The position numbers and the translations under genes were made by a program. The notes below the pieces were generated by a model. That model made no database searches, was not told the DNA's origin, and worked only from the letters and a program-made list of their open reading frames with translations. From assembly GCA_026004775.1 (NCBI GenBank), contig BPJU01000001.1:496001-560000 (forward strand): a stretch of DNA of 64,000 nt. Direction: 5' to 3'. This DNA is from Pirellulaceae bacterium (GTDB lineage Bacteria > Planctomycetota > Planctomycetia > Pirellulales > Pirellulaceae). Below are positions 35,616-45,200 of the stretch, piece by piece. How positions within the stretch are numbered: position 1 is the stretch's first letter; each line of letters opens with the position of its first letter.

Positions 35616-36019
35616 CAGCCTGCTGCTCCTTCGTGTCTTTCGAGGAGAACGAACCACCCAACCGACCGCTCATGGCAGAAGCGGCACGCTGCCGCTGGCG
35701 GCTCCTTTCCGTTCAGTATAGATGTTTTCCGGGATTTCCTCCAGGGATTAACCGTCAGCATGCCATCCCGTTAACGCCTTTGGGTGCACGTTGGTGTGCC
35801 ATCCGTGCCCCAGGCCACCGCTCAAGACATGCCGCTCCCAGCGGCGTTTGGATACCGGATCGCAATCGTAAGGCGTTTCGTGGCGCTGAGCCCCAGTGGG
35901 GCTTTACGCACGCCGAGCTGTTTGCTAAAGATTTATAAGGATGCTTTGCAGTTTGGGCCGTGCAGGCTACGTCAAGTCGTCGTAGCGGCGGTCCGATTAC
36001 AAGGAATGCCCAGCATCAG
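35616..36019. other. Non-coding stretch before tRNA-Arg
   Basis: Contains the promoters of the unknown gene (minus) and of the tRNA (plus). I see no credible reading frame or repeat. Confidence 0.5.
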
Positions 36020-36093
<74 letters not shown>

Positions 36094-36542
36094 CTTTTAT
36101 TTCCCGTCGAGGCATGTTCACAACACCTTGAACCCGTGCTGCCGCGGGGGAATTTCTCGTTTTGTAGGCTGACTGGCCTTGCTGGCTTGGCTTAGTTGGT
36201 CGCTCTGATTTGCTGGTTTGTCCGGGACAGGCGTTTGCCAAGTTTCTGCTCGTGGGCCAGGCATGTAGCTGCTGCGACGTGTATTCCCAAGGCACTCCGC
36301 CTTCGGCGCAGCCCGCCGAATTGCTGTAGTTCGGCGGGCTTATCGGTACAATTAGCCTTGTCCCGACCGCTAGCCCCGGGGACGCCCTCCAGGGCACTTG
36401 GCGGAACGGGAAATCATGCCGGCCCCCGGGGGTTTTGGTACATGGACCTGCTCTATGCGGTGGCCAGCCTCGGCGAAACGCGGAACGAAGGAGCCCGCCA
36501 TGTCGTCCGTCCGGCATGCAGGGGAAGACGTCATGAACCGGC
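36094..36542. other. Non-coding stretch after tRNA-Arg
   Basis: Holds one strong hairpin (36311-36339). The open frames covering it run antisense across the tRNA and are not credible. The upstream sequence of the following cytochrome gene lies at the right end. Confidence 0.5.
36311..36339. terminator. 10-bp stem hairpin, possible terminator
   Basis: GCCCGCCGAA at 36311-36320 pairs exactly with TTCGGCGGGC at 36330-36339, with a nine-base loop. It is followed by CTTATCGG, not by a T-run, so an intrinsic terminator is only one possibility. Confidence 0.35.
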
Positions 36543-39500
36543 TTGAGCGAAACGTCGCTGGGAAAGGCCGTGTTTCTTTGGGCGTCGGTGCCGGCGCTCC
36601 TTATACAACTGTCAGCCGCAATCGGCCAGGAAACCAACAAATTCGTGGTACCCGAAGGAGTTGTCGTCGAACAGGTTGCCGGGCCGCCTTTGGTACGATA
36701 CCCGCTGTTCGGTTGCTTTGACGACCAGGGCCGCCTGTACGTCGCGGAAGGTACAGGTCTGAACGCCCCCGGTACGGAACTGGTCCAACACAAGCTGGGC
36801 CGTATCACTTTGCTGGAAGACACCGACGGGGATGGTCGTTTCGACAAGAGTACGTGCTTTGCGGATCAGTTGGTTTTCCCTCAAGGTGTGTTGTGGCACA
36901 ACGGCGTGGTCTACACAGCCTCACACCCGTATATCTGGAGGCTTCAAGATACGGATGGCGATGGCCGAGCAGATCGGCGCGACGCGCTAGTCGGAAAATT
37001 CGGATTCAACGGCAACGGCTGCGACATCCATGGCCCATTTCTTGGGCCCGATGGACGGCTTTACTGGACGGATGGCCGTCACGGGTATGACATCCAGTGC
37101 CCGGACGGAACTCGTCTTGAGGGTCTGGCTGCGCGGATATTCCGCTCGCGGCTCGATGGGACAGAAATCGAGCGCATCGCTGGAGGCGGCTTTGACAACC
37201 CGGTTGAGCTGGTCTTTACGCTCGAGGGAGAGCTGATCGGCACCATGGATCAAGGCCCCGGAGACCGGCTGCTGCATTATGTGGAAGGGGGCGTCTATCC
37301 TCGGATGGACCATCCGTGTGTTGCCGAGCTTGTCCAGACCGGGCCGCCGCTCGGCTCCGTTGCGGAATTCTCCGCCGCGCTACCCGTTGCCTTGTGCGGA
37401 CTGGAACGTGTGCGATCGGATCACTTCGGGCCAGAAATGAAAGGTTCGCTGTTGACGGCCCAATTCAACGTGCACCGTATCCAACAGCATCTGCTGGAAC
37501 GTGTCGGCGCCACGTTTCGTTCGGTAGACCGTGACTGGCTCGTCAGTTTTGATCACGACGTGCGCTTGACGGATGTGCTGGAAGACGCCGACGGGAGCTT
37601 GCTTGTCATCGACATGGGGGCCTGGTTCAACTACGGCTGCCCCACGGCCAAGATTGCCAGGCCAGAGGTGCTGGGAGCAATCTACCGGGTTCGCCGCCGC
37701 GATGCACCGGTGGTCGACGACCCGTGGGGCGAGCGAATCCCGTGGAAGACGCTTTCCACTTCGGAACTGGCGCAGCTTTTGGACGACCCCCGGCCGAAGG
37801 TGCAGGACAAGGCGATCGCCAAGCTGGCCAGCCAAGGCCCGACGGCGGTGGCTGCTTTGCAAGCGGCGGCTGGAAGGGGAAGCGTTCAGGGGCGAGCCAA
37901 CGCCGTGTGGGCCTTGTGCCGCATCGATCACCCGTCAGCTCGAGCGGCGGTGCGATCGGCGCTGGCCTCCGATCAGGTTTCCGTTCGTCACGTGGCCCTG
38001 CACGCGGTCTCGCTATGGCGTGATGCCGAGGCGCTGCCGGAATTGTTGCGGATGGTGCAGCACGAGCCACCTGCGTTGCGGCTGAAAGCGGCTGAAGCCC
38101 TGGGCAGGATCGGCGACGCGCGGGCCGTTCCGGTTCTTTTCGACTGCCTCCGCCGGGGGACCGAGGACCGATTTCTGGAACATGCGCTGATTTATGCCTT
38201 GATCCGCGTCGACAATCGTGACGCTACCCTGCGGCTACTGAGCGATCCGAATCCGCACGTGCGGCGAGCCGCACTGATCGCACTGGACCAGATGCCCAAC
38301 GGCCGGCTCACGCGAGACTTGGTATTTCCGCTGCTGGACACCGATGATCCGGATCTCCAGGAAACCGCAATGCTCGTGATCAGCCGCCACGAGGGGTGGG
38401 GCCAGGGAATCGCGGAGTTGGCCGGCCGCTGGCTGGAATCGCCCCAACTTTCCGAACATCAACAACGTTCCCTGACCGGAATCTTGATCGCTTTCGGCGG
38501 GGATCCGCAGGTGCAGCGTCTGGTCGCCCAGACGTTGTCGGCCGGTGAAACTCCTCTGGCCACGCGAGCCCTTTTGCTGGAAGTAATGGCGCGTAGCACC
38601 GTGCGGGACTTTCCCAAAGAATGGCTCGACGCCCTGCGAACAACGTTGGTTCGTGCCGGCGATCAACTGGCACAAGAAGCCGTGGCGACCATCCGCAGTC
38701 GTAATCTAAGAGGCTTGGAACCAGCGCTGGTGGCGTTGAGCCGCGATGGCAAACGCCCCAGGGCGCTGCGCGTCTCGGCACTGGAGTGTGTCACGGCACA
38801 CATGGAGACGTTGCCGGAGGATCTGTTTGAGCTGCTCTTGAGCGCCGCCCGCGACGATATCGATCCATTAGCACAGGCCGCGGCCGCGCGAGCGCTGGCT
38901 CAAGCTCGACTCGACGAACACCAACTTGTCCAGGTGACACAGTGCATCGCCGAGTCTGGTCCCGTTGTGGTTCCCCTGCTGATTCGCCCGTTCGAGCGTT
39001 CCCGATCGGCGCAAGTAGGTTTGGCCCTTGTCGAAGCATTGAAGCGCTCGCCGGGCGCCGAAGCCGTGTCGGCAGACGAACTCCAGCGCCTGCTCGATCA
39101 ATTCCCCGATCAAGTTCGTGATGCAGCCCGTCCCGTAGCCGAAAAAATTCTTGCCCGGCACCAGCAGCAAGCCGCCTATCTGGCGAGAATCAAATGGCAA
39201 TTGCTCCGTGTCAAAGGAGACCCCCAGCGCGGCCGGGAGGTCTTCTTCTCCCGCAAAGCTGCCTGCGCCGGTTGTCACCGCTTGGGTGACCGCGGTGGCC
39301 ACGTGGGACCGGAACTCACGTATATCGGACGCCTCCGCAGCCCGGCTGACCTGGTCGAGGCCGTGATCTTTCCAAGCTCCACCATCGTCATGGGCTATGA
39401 ACCGTATTCCGTGGCAACTGTGGAAGGAAAAGTCTATTCCGGATTGATCGTACGCGAGACTTCTGAGGCTGTGTTTCTGCGTACAAACGACCTTGCCGAA

Positions 39501-39632
39501 ATCCGTATACCCCGCGGCCAGATAGAAGCGATCCGACGATCAGAAAAGTCCGTTATGCCGGACGGACTTGAAAACAGCTTGAGCAGTCAGGAGCTGGCAG
39601 ACTTGCTGGAATTCTTATACTCATGCCGCTGA
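36543..39632 (+). CDS. PVC-type beta-propeller / HEAT-repeat / cytochrome c protein
   Basis: A 1029-residue exported protein of the planctomycete membrane-bound dehydrogenase type. After a signal-like segment (about 9-29), a six-bladed propeller domain runs to about residue 380, with paired DTDGDGRFDK and DTDGDGRADR calcium-binding-like loops and FGFNGNGCDIHGPFLGPDG. HEAT-like repeats fill about 400-850. The heme motif CAGCH is at 908-912 in GREVFFSRKAACAGCHRLG. The substrate is unknown; oxidation of a sugar or alcohol with electrons passed to the fused heme is inferred from the family. The start is weak: TTG 36543 has no good Shine-Dalgarno, and an ATG at 36534 lies in another frame, so the true N terminus needs care. 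Confidence 0.9.
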   Translation: MSETSLGKAVFLWASVPALLIQLSAAIGQETNKFVVPEGVVVEQVAGPPLVRYPLFGCFDDQGRLYVAEGTGLNAPGTELVQHKLGRITLLEDTDGDGRFDKSTCFADQLVFPQGVLWHNGVVYTASHPYIWRLQDTDGDGRADRRDALVGKFGFNGNGCDIHGPFLGPDGRLYWTDGRHGYDIQCPDGTRLEGLAARIFRSRLDGTEIERIAGGGFDNPVELVFTLEGELIGTMDQGPGDRLLHYVEGGVYPRMDHPCVAELVQTGPPLGSVAEFSAALPVALCGLERVRSDHFGPEMKGSLLTAQFNVHRIQQHLLERVGATFRSVDRDWLVSFDHDVRLTDVLEDADGSLLVIDMGAWFNYGCPTAKIARPEVLGAIYRVRRRDAPVVDDPWGERIPWKTLSTSELAQLLDDPRPKVQDKAIAKLASQGPTAVAALQAAAGRGSVQGRANAVWALCRIDHPSARAAVRSALASDQVSVRHVALHAVSLWRDAEALPELLRMVQHEPPALRLKAAEALGRIGDARAVPVLFDCLRRGTEDRFLEHALIYALIRVDNRDATLRLLSDPNPHVRRAALIALDQMPNGRLTRDLVFPLLDTDDPDLQETAMLVISRHEGWGQGIAELAGRWLESPQLSEHQQRSLTGILIAFGGDPQVQRLVAQTLSAGETPLATRALLLEVMARSTVRDFPKEWLDALRTTLVRAGDQLAQEAVATIRSRNLRGLEPALVALSRDGKRPRALRVSALECVTAHMETLPEDLFELLLSAARDDIDPLAQAAAARALAQARLDEHQLVQVTQCIAESGPVVVPLLIRPFERSRSAQVGLALVEALKRSPGAEAVSADELQRLLDQFPDQVRDAARPVAEKILARHQQQAAYLARIKWQLLRVKGDPQRGREVFFSRKAACAGCHRLGDRGGHVGPELTYIGRLRSPADLVEAVIFPSSTIVMGYEPYSVATVEGKVYSGLIVRETSEAVFLRTNDLAEIRIPRGQIEAIRRSEKSVMPDGLENSLSSQELADLLEFLYSCR

Positions 39633-39730
39633 TGTCGTGATAAGGGAGATCAGGCAGTGCCACGGTCGGATGTGTAGGCCACGGATAATTAGTCCCAGGT
39701 ACCCGATCCATATATCTCAGGAGGTTTCTG

Positions 39731-40696
39731 ATGCTCATCAGACTGTTTTGGCCCGCTCTACTGGTCCTGGCCGCCTGTGATCCGGCCATACTCGTACATG
39801 GCCAGCAGACTGAACCGCGCTCTCGCATCCAAAAGCGAGGTACGATCGACTTACTCATGGTCGAGACGACTCCGATCGTATTTCGCGGCCGGCTGTACCG
39901 ATTCGAATATGTAAGAGCCAACTACCGGGAGAACCGGACCGGGAATTCCTATTTCCGGATGGTCGATGTAGAGACGGGAAAACGCTTGCCCGCTTTCGCT
40001 AGCGGCTATCACCTGGGTTGCGCCATAGTGGAACACGATATGGTATTCGTGTACGGGGTTGATGATTGGGGTGGGTCGAAAATTCACGGATTTCGGTCGC
40101 CGGACCTGGAGCAGTGGACTGAGTGGGCGGCCCTGGAATTACCCGGTTGGGCTGTCTATAACACCTCTGTGTGCAAAGCCCAAGGGCGGTATGTCATGGC
40201 CATCGAACTGGGAGCACCGGCCGACATCGTGGGTGTCCCTTTTACAACGTTTTTCGCGGAGTCCGACGATCTTATACGCTGGAAAATGCTTCCACTTGCC
40301 CACTGCTATTCCAGGGACAAATACACTGCCTGTCCGACGATCCGTTACATCGACGATTATTACTATATGTTTTACCTGGAAAGCCTTGCCGGACCTCGCT
40401 ATGAAACACGCCTGGTACGATCTCGCGATTTACAAACGTGGGAAGAGGCCCCGCACAATCCCGTCCTGTCGGCTTCACCGCTCGATAAGAGGCTTGCCGG
40501 GCGGTTCACCGGCGACCAAAGGCGCGCAATTCTCCAGGCCATAAATATTAACAATTCCGATATGGACCTGTGCGAATATCAGGGTGCGACGGTCATCTAT
40601 TATAGCTGGGGAAACCAGCAAGGAACGGAGTTTCTTGCTGAGGCGAAATATCCAGGAACATTGAAAGAGCTGGTAACTGCGTTTTTCGAACACTAG
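39731..40696 (+). CDS. Exported GH43/62-like five-bladed propeller protein
   Basis: A 321-residue protein with an N-terminal signal (MLIRLFWPALLVLAACDPAI...LVHGQ). The rest shows repeated blade-like strands typical of glycosyl hydrolase clan F and related proteins: SPDLEQWTEWAAL, FFAESDDLIRWKML, RYIDDYYYMFYLE and SRDLQTWEEAPHNPVL, in which SxDLxxW repeats are diagnostic. LYRFEYVRANY precedes the first blade. Catalytic residues cannot be assigned with confidence, so the activity (arabinosidase, xylosidase or a binding function) is unknown. AGGAGG just before ATG 39731 makes the start firm. Confidence 0.72.
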   Translation: MLIRLFWPALLVLAACDPAILVHGQQTEPRSRIQKRGTIDLLMVETTPIVFRGRLYRFEYVRANYRENRTGNSYFRMVDVETGKRLPAFASGYHLGCAIVEHDMVFVYGVDDWGGSKIHGFRSPDLEQWTEWAALELPGWAVYNTSVCKAQGRYVMAIELGAPADIVGVPFTTFFAESDDLIRWKMLPLAHCYSRDKYTACPTIRYIDDYYYMFYLESLAGPRYETRLVRSRDLQTWEEAPHNPVLSASPLDKRLAGRFTGDQRRAILQAININNSDMDLCEYQGATVIYYSWGNQQGTEFLAEAKYPGTLKELVTAFFEH

Positions 40697-41013
40697 CCTG
40701 GTGGGGCAGCCCGGCGGTCGCTGTTGCGCGCGATTACTGAGCGGCAGGAATACGGCCAACTATCGGCCGATATGTGTTGGAGAATGGGCAACCGTTCACG
40801 GTTGAGTCACAAGCTGTCTCGTTTCCAAGAGTGCGGAACACTTGCGTGTTCCGCATACGGAATGTGGACGCTTCGCGAAGATTTTTTCGTTGCGGAAGTC
40901 TTGCGGCGGCCGCTACCGCGTCCGCCTTGCGACTTCCGCTACCCCGTAAGCCAATATCGTGTTCTTCATTTGCTAACCGTGAATGGTTACGAGAATGGTG
41001 TGTCCACGAAATC
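40697..41013. other. Non-coding stretch holding a MITE-like element
   Basis: Most of this gap between two convergent genes is the repeat element at 40790-40988. The remaining 90 bases on the left show nothing recognisable. Confidence 0.6.
40790..40988. repeat. Composite palindromic element, about 200 bp, MITE-like
   Basis: Bounded by AACCGTTCACGGTT (40790-40803) and AACCGTGAATGGTT (40975-40988), which are inverted relative to each other with 13 of 14 matches. Inside are the GCGGAACAC hairpin (40833-40854) and a GGAAGTC-type long hairpin (40893-40938). The first 80 bases match, in reverse complement, 11930-12019 beside the transposase, and the second hairpin matches 13046-13089. No coding sequence inside. 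Confidence 0.75.
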
Positions 41014-41895
41014 CTATTCTCCCTTGTTTTTCATTAGGGCTTTTCGTATCGCGGTGGCCACATGTTCGGCAAGAAAACGTGAACCTTTTTCCGTAAAGTG
41101 CACGTTGGCAGGCCGCTGTAGCTCGTGCAGCCTCGGCAAAACCGCCCCGTAAAGATCATTCACTTCCACATTGTGGCGAGCCATGACCTGTCGGGCCAGC
41201 TCGTTGTAACGAGGTGGATCACTCGCGTCCCGCCAGGGAGTCACCTTTCCTTCCGGTACCGGAGTAGTAGTAGCGAAAATTAGTTTGGCACCTGTTTTCT
41301 TCAGCCGCTGGACGATCGCCTCCAGTTGCCGAGCGTAGACGTCCGGTTCGGCTTGCCGGGGATCGTCAGGATCATTCGAGTTTCGGCCGGTGGTGGGATC
41401 GACGCGTTTCAGGTCGTGCAAACCGAAATTGAAGTGAATGACATCCCAGCGACCACCACCGGATTCCAACCACCGATCCAGGTGCTGTAGTCCATACGTG
41501 GTCCCTTGACAATTCTCCGGACGCTTGTCGTCAAGCATCGGACGCAGCACTACGGCCTCGCTTGCCAGTAATTCCTGTACGTAAGGCGTATAACCGATCG
41601 AAATGGAATCACCCAAAATAAGTATTCGCGGAAGTTCTTGGCCGCTGCCATGGAGGCCCAAGGTAACGGTCGCTGCCAGGCCGATTCCCGTAAGCAAGAC
41701 GAGCAGCACGCCGACCAGGCAGGTGGGCCGAGTAGTTCGATAATAGATGCGGTTGTAGAGGGCTCGCCGCGGGTTGGTCAGCCAACCGAATCCGCGCGGC
41801 GCCTTAAGACCAAGCGAGTGTCTTAGGTAGCGACGCCATGACGTGCGAGCGGCAATCCGCTTGCGAATCGACGGTCGGCGAAGTCCAAAACGCAT
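41014..41895 (-). CDS. Membrane-anchored SGNH/GDSL hydrolase
   Basis: A 293-residue protein with a positively charged N terminus (RRPSIRKRIAARTSWRR), one membrane anchor at about 64-86 (LVGVLLVLLTGIGLAATVTL) and an SGNH hydrolase domain outside. Block I is ILILGDSISIGYTPYV with nucleophile Ser; HFNFGLHDLKR carries the Gly/Asn positions of blocks II and III; block V is NVHFTEKGSRFLAEH with the catalytic His. Block V has Asn where Asp is usual. The family covers acetylesterases acting on polysaccharides. The start is firm: GAGGAG lies 6 bases before ATG 41895. The longer upstream frame lacks support. Confidence 0.87.
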   Translation of the reverse strand: MRFGLRRPSIRKRIAARTSWRRYLRHSLGLKAPRGFGWLTNPRRALYNRIYYRTTRPTCLVGVLLVLLTGIGLAATVTLGLHGSGQELPRILILGDSISIGYTPYVQELLASEAVVLRPMLDDKRPENCQGTTYGLQHLDRWLESGGGRWDVIHFNFGLHDLKRVDPTTGRNSNDPDDPRQAEPDVYARQLEAIVQRLKKTGAKLIFATTTPVPEGKVTPWRDASDPPRYNELARQVMARHNVEVNDLYGAVLPRLHELQRPANVHFTEKGSRFLAEHVATAIRKALMKNKGE

Positions 41896-42240
41896 GGCCG
41901 GCTCCTCAGTTCGACATGGTTGGAAACGTTGTCCTGATTGACTTGAATGAAATGGGCGAGCGGCCCTGGGCACGGTGGTACTTGCGAAAGCCGCACACTC
42001 GCTGCGACAGATGCCAAGTCTCGTAAAGTTATTCTTGCAACCTAGCGCGCGAATTACGCCTGTCGCTTGACGCTGTCTCCCGCGTCCGGTGATTGCCCGT
42101 TGCGATTCTGAACGTGCGTAACCGGCCGCAGGCAAGGTCCAGCACGGGCGCCTCGCTTGACCACCATTGCACCCGTCATTAGCAGCGGTAGAATCGGCTT
42201 TGTCAATGGTGGGCTTTTTCACGCGGAAAGGAATTCTGGC
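41896..42240. other. Non-coding divergent region
   Basis: Separates the SGNH hydrolase (minus) from the CotH-cytochrome fusion (plus). It must carry both promoters. GGAAAGGAA near 42227 is the ribosome-binding site of the fusion gene. No repeat or RNA seen. Confidence 0.5.
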
Positions 42241-45200
42241 ATGAAGCATTTGGGGTGTCTCTTGTCCGTCGTGATTTGGCTGGTTTGGTGTTACACATTG
42301 CCGGGCGGACGCGAATGTTGGGCTGCGGATGCTGATGCGCCGGGTGACGTTTTTGGTCCGGACAAGGTGTGGACCATCGAATTGGAACTCGCACCGCAAG
42401 AGTACGACCGGATGCAGCCGATGCCGCCGGGTGCGGTACCCAACGGGGACGCCGAAACGGAGGATGCCGTACGCAACGTTTTCGGCATGGAATTCAAATG
42501 GGCCCGTTGTCGCTTTCGTGCGGAGTCGGAAATGCTCGATGAGGTGGGCGTCCGGTACGACGGTGGTTTCACCTACCTGGTGACGGCCGGCTCATTGAAG
42601 CGTCCGATGGTGCTGGCCTTCGATAAGTACCGCCGGCAGACGTTCCACGGACTGTCGGGTCTTCAGTTGCACGCGATGCCGCTCGACCCGGCGATGGCTC
42701 GCGAGGTGTTCGCCGGCGAACTGATGCGTCGCTGTGGCGTTGTGGTGCCGCGGGCAGCTTTCGCCGAAGTGTTCCTCACCGTGCCGGGGCGGTTCCACCG
42801 CTGGCCCTTGGGGTTATATACCGTTACGGAAGACATCCGTGACGATTTTTTCCAGCGGCACTGGCGATCGGCAAACGGACTTCGTATGCGGCCCTGGATG
42901 GTGCGACAGGTCGATTACCTGGGCGAAGCGTGGGGGCCATACGTGTCGCGATTGCGTCCGGAGCGAGAGGCAACGGCAGCCGAACAGCAACGGATTATCG
43001 CCTTTGCTCGACTGGTGCATCAAGCTTCGGATGAGCAGTTCGCCGAACAGATCGGTGCGTTTGTCGATGTAGATGCGCTGCTCGGGTTGTTGGCAGCGCA
43101 CGCTCTGCTGTCGGATTTGAACACGGCGTTTGCCGTCGGAGGCAACTACACACTTTATCTGGACAACGCCAGCGGAAAGTTCGTCTTCGTGCCGGAAGAG
43201 CTGGAGTTTTCTTGCGCGGCGATGCTCTTGTTTGGTAGCCCCGATGAACTTATGGATCTTAGTCTATGGAAACCCTACCCGGACGGAAATCGATTGGTCG
43301 AGCGACTTCTTGCGGTGCCTTCGATCCGGTCGAAGTATTTGGAAAAGCTCCGGCAATTACGACAGTCCGTGTTCACCAGGGAGCAATTGCTGGCATTGTT
43401 AGAGACCATCGAGCGTGCTACGGCGCCGGCACGCCGGCGGATGGCGGCTGTGCCTCAAGCACTTCCTGGCGCGGGAGCCGCTCCCGCAGCACCGCGCCCG
43501 CCTGACCTTAGACAATTCATCGAAGCGAGATTAGCTTCGGTGGATCGTCAACTTGATCGGGGGCATGAAGGATTTCTTCCTCGACAACCGCAATTTGCCG
43601 GGCCCCCGCCCAATTTGCGGTCCGGGCCGGCGCAGCCGGTCGACGACCAGGCGGCTCGGCAATTGGTACGGGTGCCCGACCAGTTTGAATGGACGCTGTT
43701 TGCTGCACCTCCGCAAGTCAACTATCCGGTAGCCGTTGCGTGCGACCCTTCGGGAGCGGTTTATATAGCGGTAGACCAGCAAGGCTCGCTGGGTCGCGAG
43801 CCTGGCGGTGGAAAAATCCTGCGGTGTGTCGACCGCGACTCGGACGGGCGAGTTGACGAAGTAACCACGTATGCCACGGTGGAACACCCTCGAGGACTTA
43901 CCTATCGCAATGGAAAACTATGGGTGATGCACCCGCCGGTTCTTTCGCTCTTCGAAGACGTGGATCAGGATGGAGTGGCCGATCGGCAGGAGATACTTGT
44001 CAAGGGGCTGACGACGGACCTGCTCGACCAGCGAGGTGGCGACCATACGACGAACTGTGTCCGTATGGGAATCGACGGTTGGCTGTACATCGGGGTAGGT
44101 GACTACGGCATCCAAGAGGCAGTCGGCAAGGACGGCCGCAGGATTTCATTACGCGGAGGCGGGGTTGTACGTGTCCGCCCCGATGGAACGGAATTGGAAA
44201 TATTTTGTACAGGACTGCGCAATCCGTTTGATTTGGCAATCGATCCTTATCTTAATATTTTCACGCGTGATAACACCAACGACGGGGGCGGATGGGATGT
44301 GCGGGTCAGCTTGCTCAAGCAATATGCCCATTACGGCTACCCGCTCCTCTTTACGCATTTCACTGAAGAAACCATGCCTCCGTTGGGGAGCTATGGCAAT
44401 GGAGGCGGGAGTGGGGCCTTGTTCCTGCAAGAGGCGCGATGGCCGGTTCCTTATAATAATGTCCTGCTTTCTGCTGACTGGGGACGAAATCAAGTCTACT
44501 ATCATCAGCTTACTTCGCACGGAGCCACGTTTGATATCAACCAACAAGTGTTCTTGGAGATCCCGCGCCCGACCGGCATGGATATCGACCTGACCGGATG
44601 TCTTTACGTTGCCAGTTGGTACGGTGGTGAGGCGTCGGTATACGTGGGGCCCAACGTAGGGTTTGTCGTGCGTGTCGTGCCGAGAGGCTGGAAGCAGCCA
44701 CCGCGGCCCGATTTTCGATCGGCGCCGGCGGAGCAATTGGTGCGATGGCTTGCATCCGACAATGCCGTGGTGCGACTGCATGCTCAGGGAGAAATTCTGG
44801 ATCGGGGGTTCGACGAAGGGGTATTTTCGCGACTACTGGAGCTGGCGGCGAGCCGCAACACACCCGTGGCAGCTCGAGTGGCGGCGATTTTCACCGCCAA
44901 GCAACTGGCTGGAATCCGCTCGCATCCCGCTCTGGTGCAATTGACGGACGACCCGGTAGTGCGGGAATTCGCTTTGCGAGCCCTAACCGATCGCCGTACG
45001 CAACTGGAAGGGTTGCACAGCGAACTGTTTGTGAAGTTTCTGGAGGATCCGTCACAACGGGTGCGGGCTCAGGCGGTCATCAGTTTGGCCCGACTTGGGG
45101 ACGTCGAGGCCGCCCCCAAGATAGTGCCGCTCACACGACGAACGGAAAGTCGACCCGGTGACGGTACCGTCCCCTATCAGAATCTTCCCGATCCGGGCCG

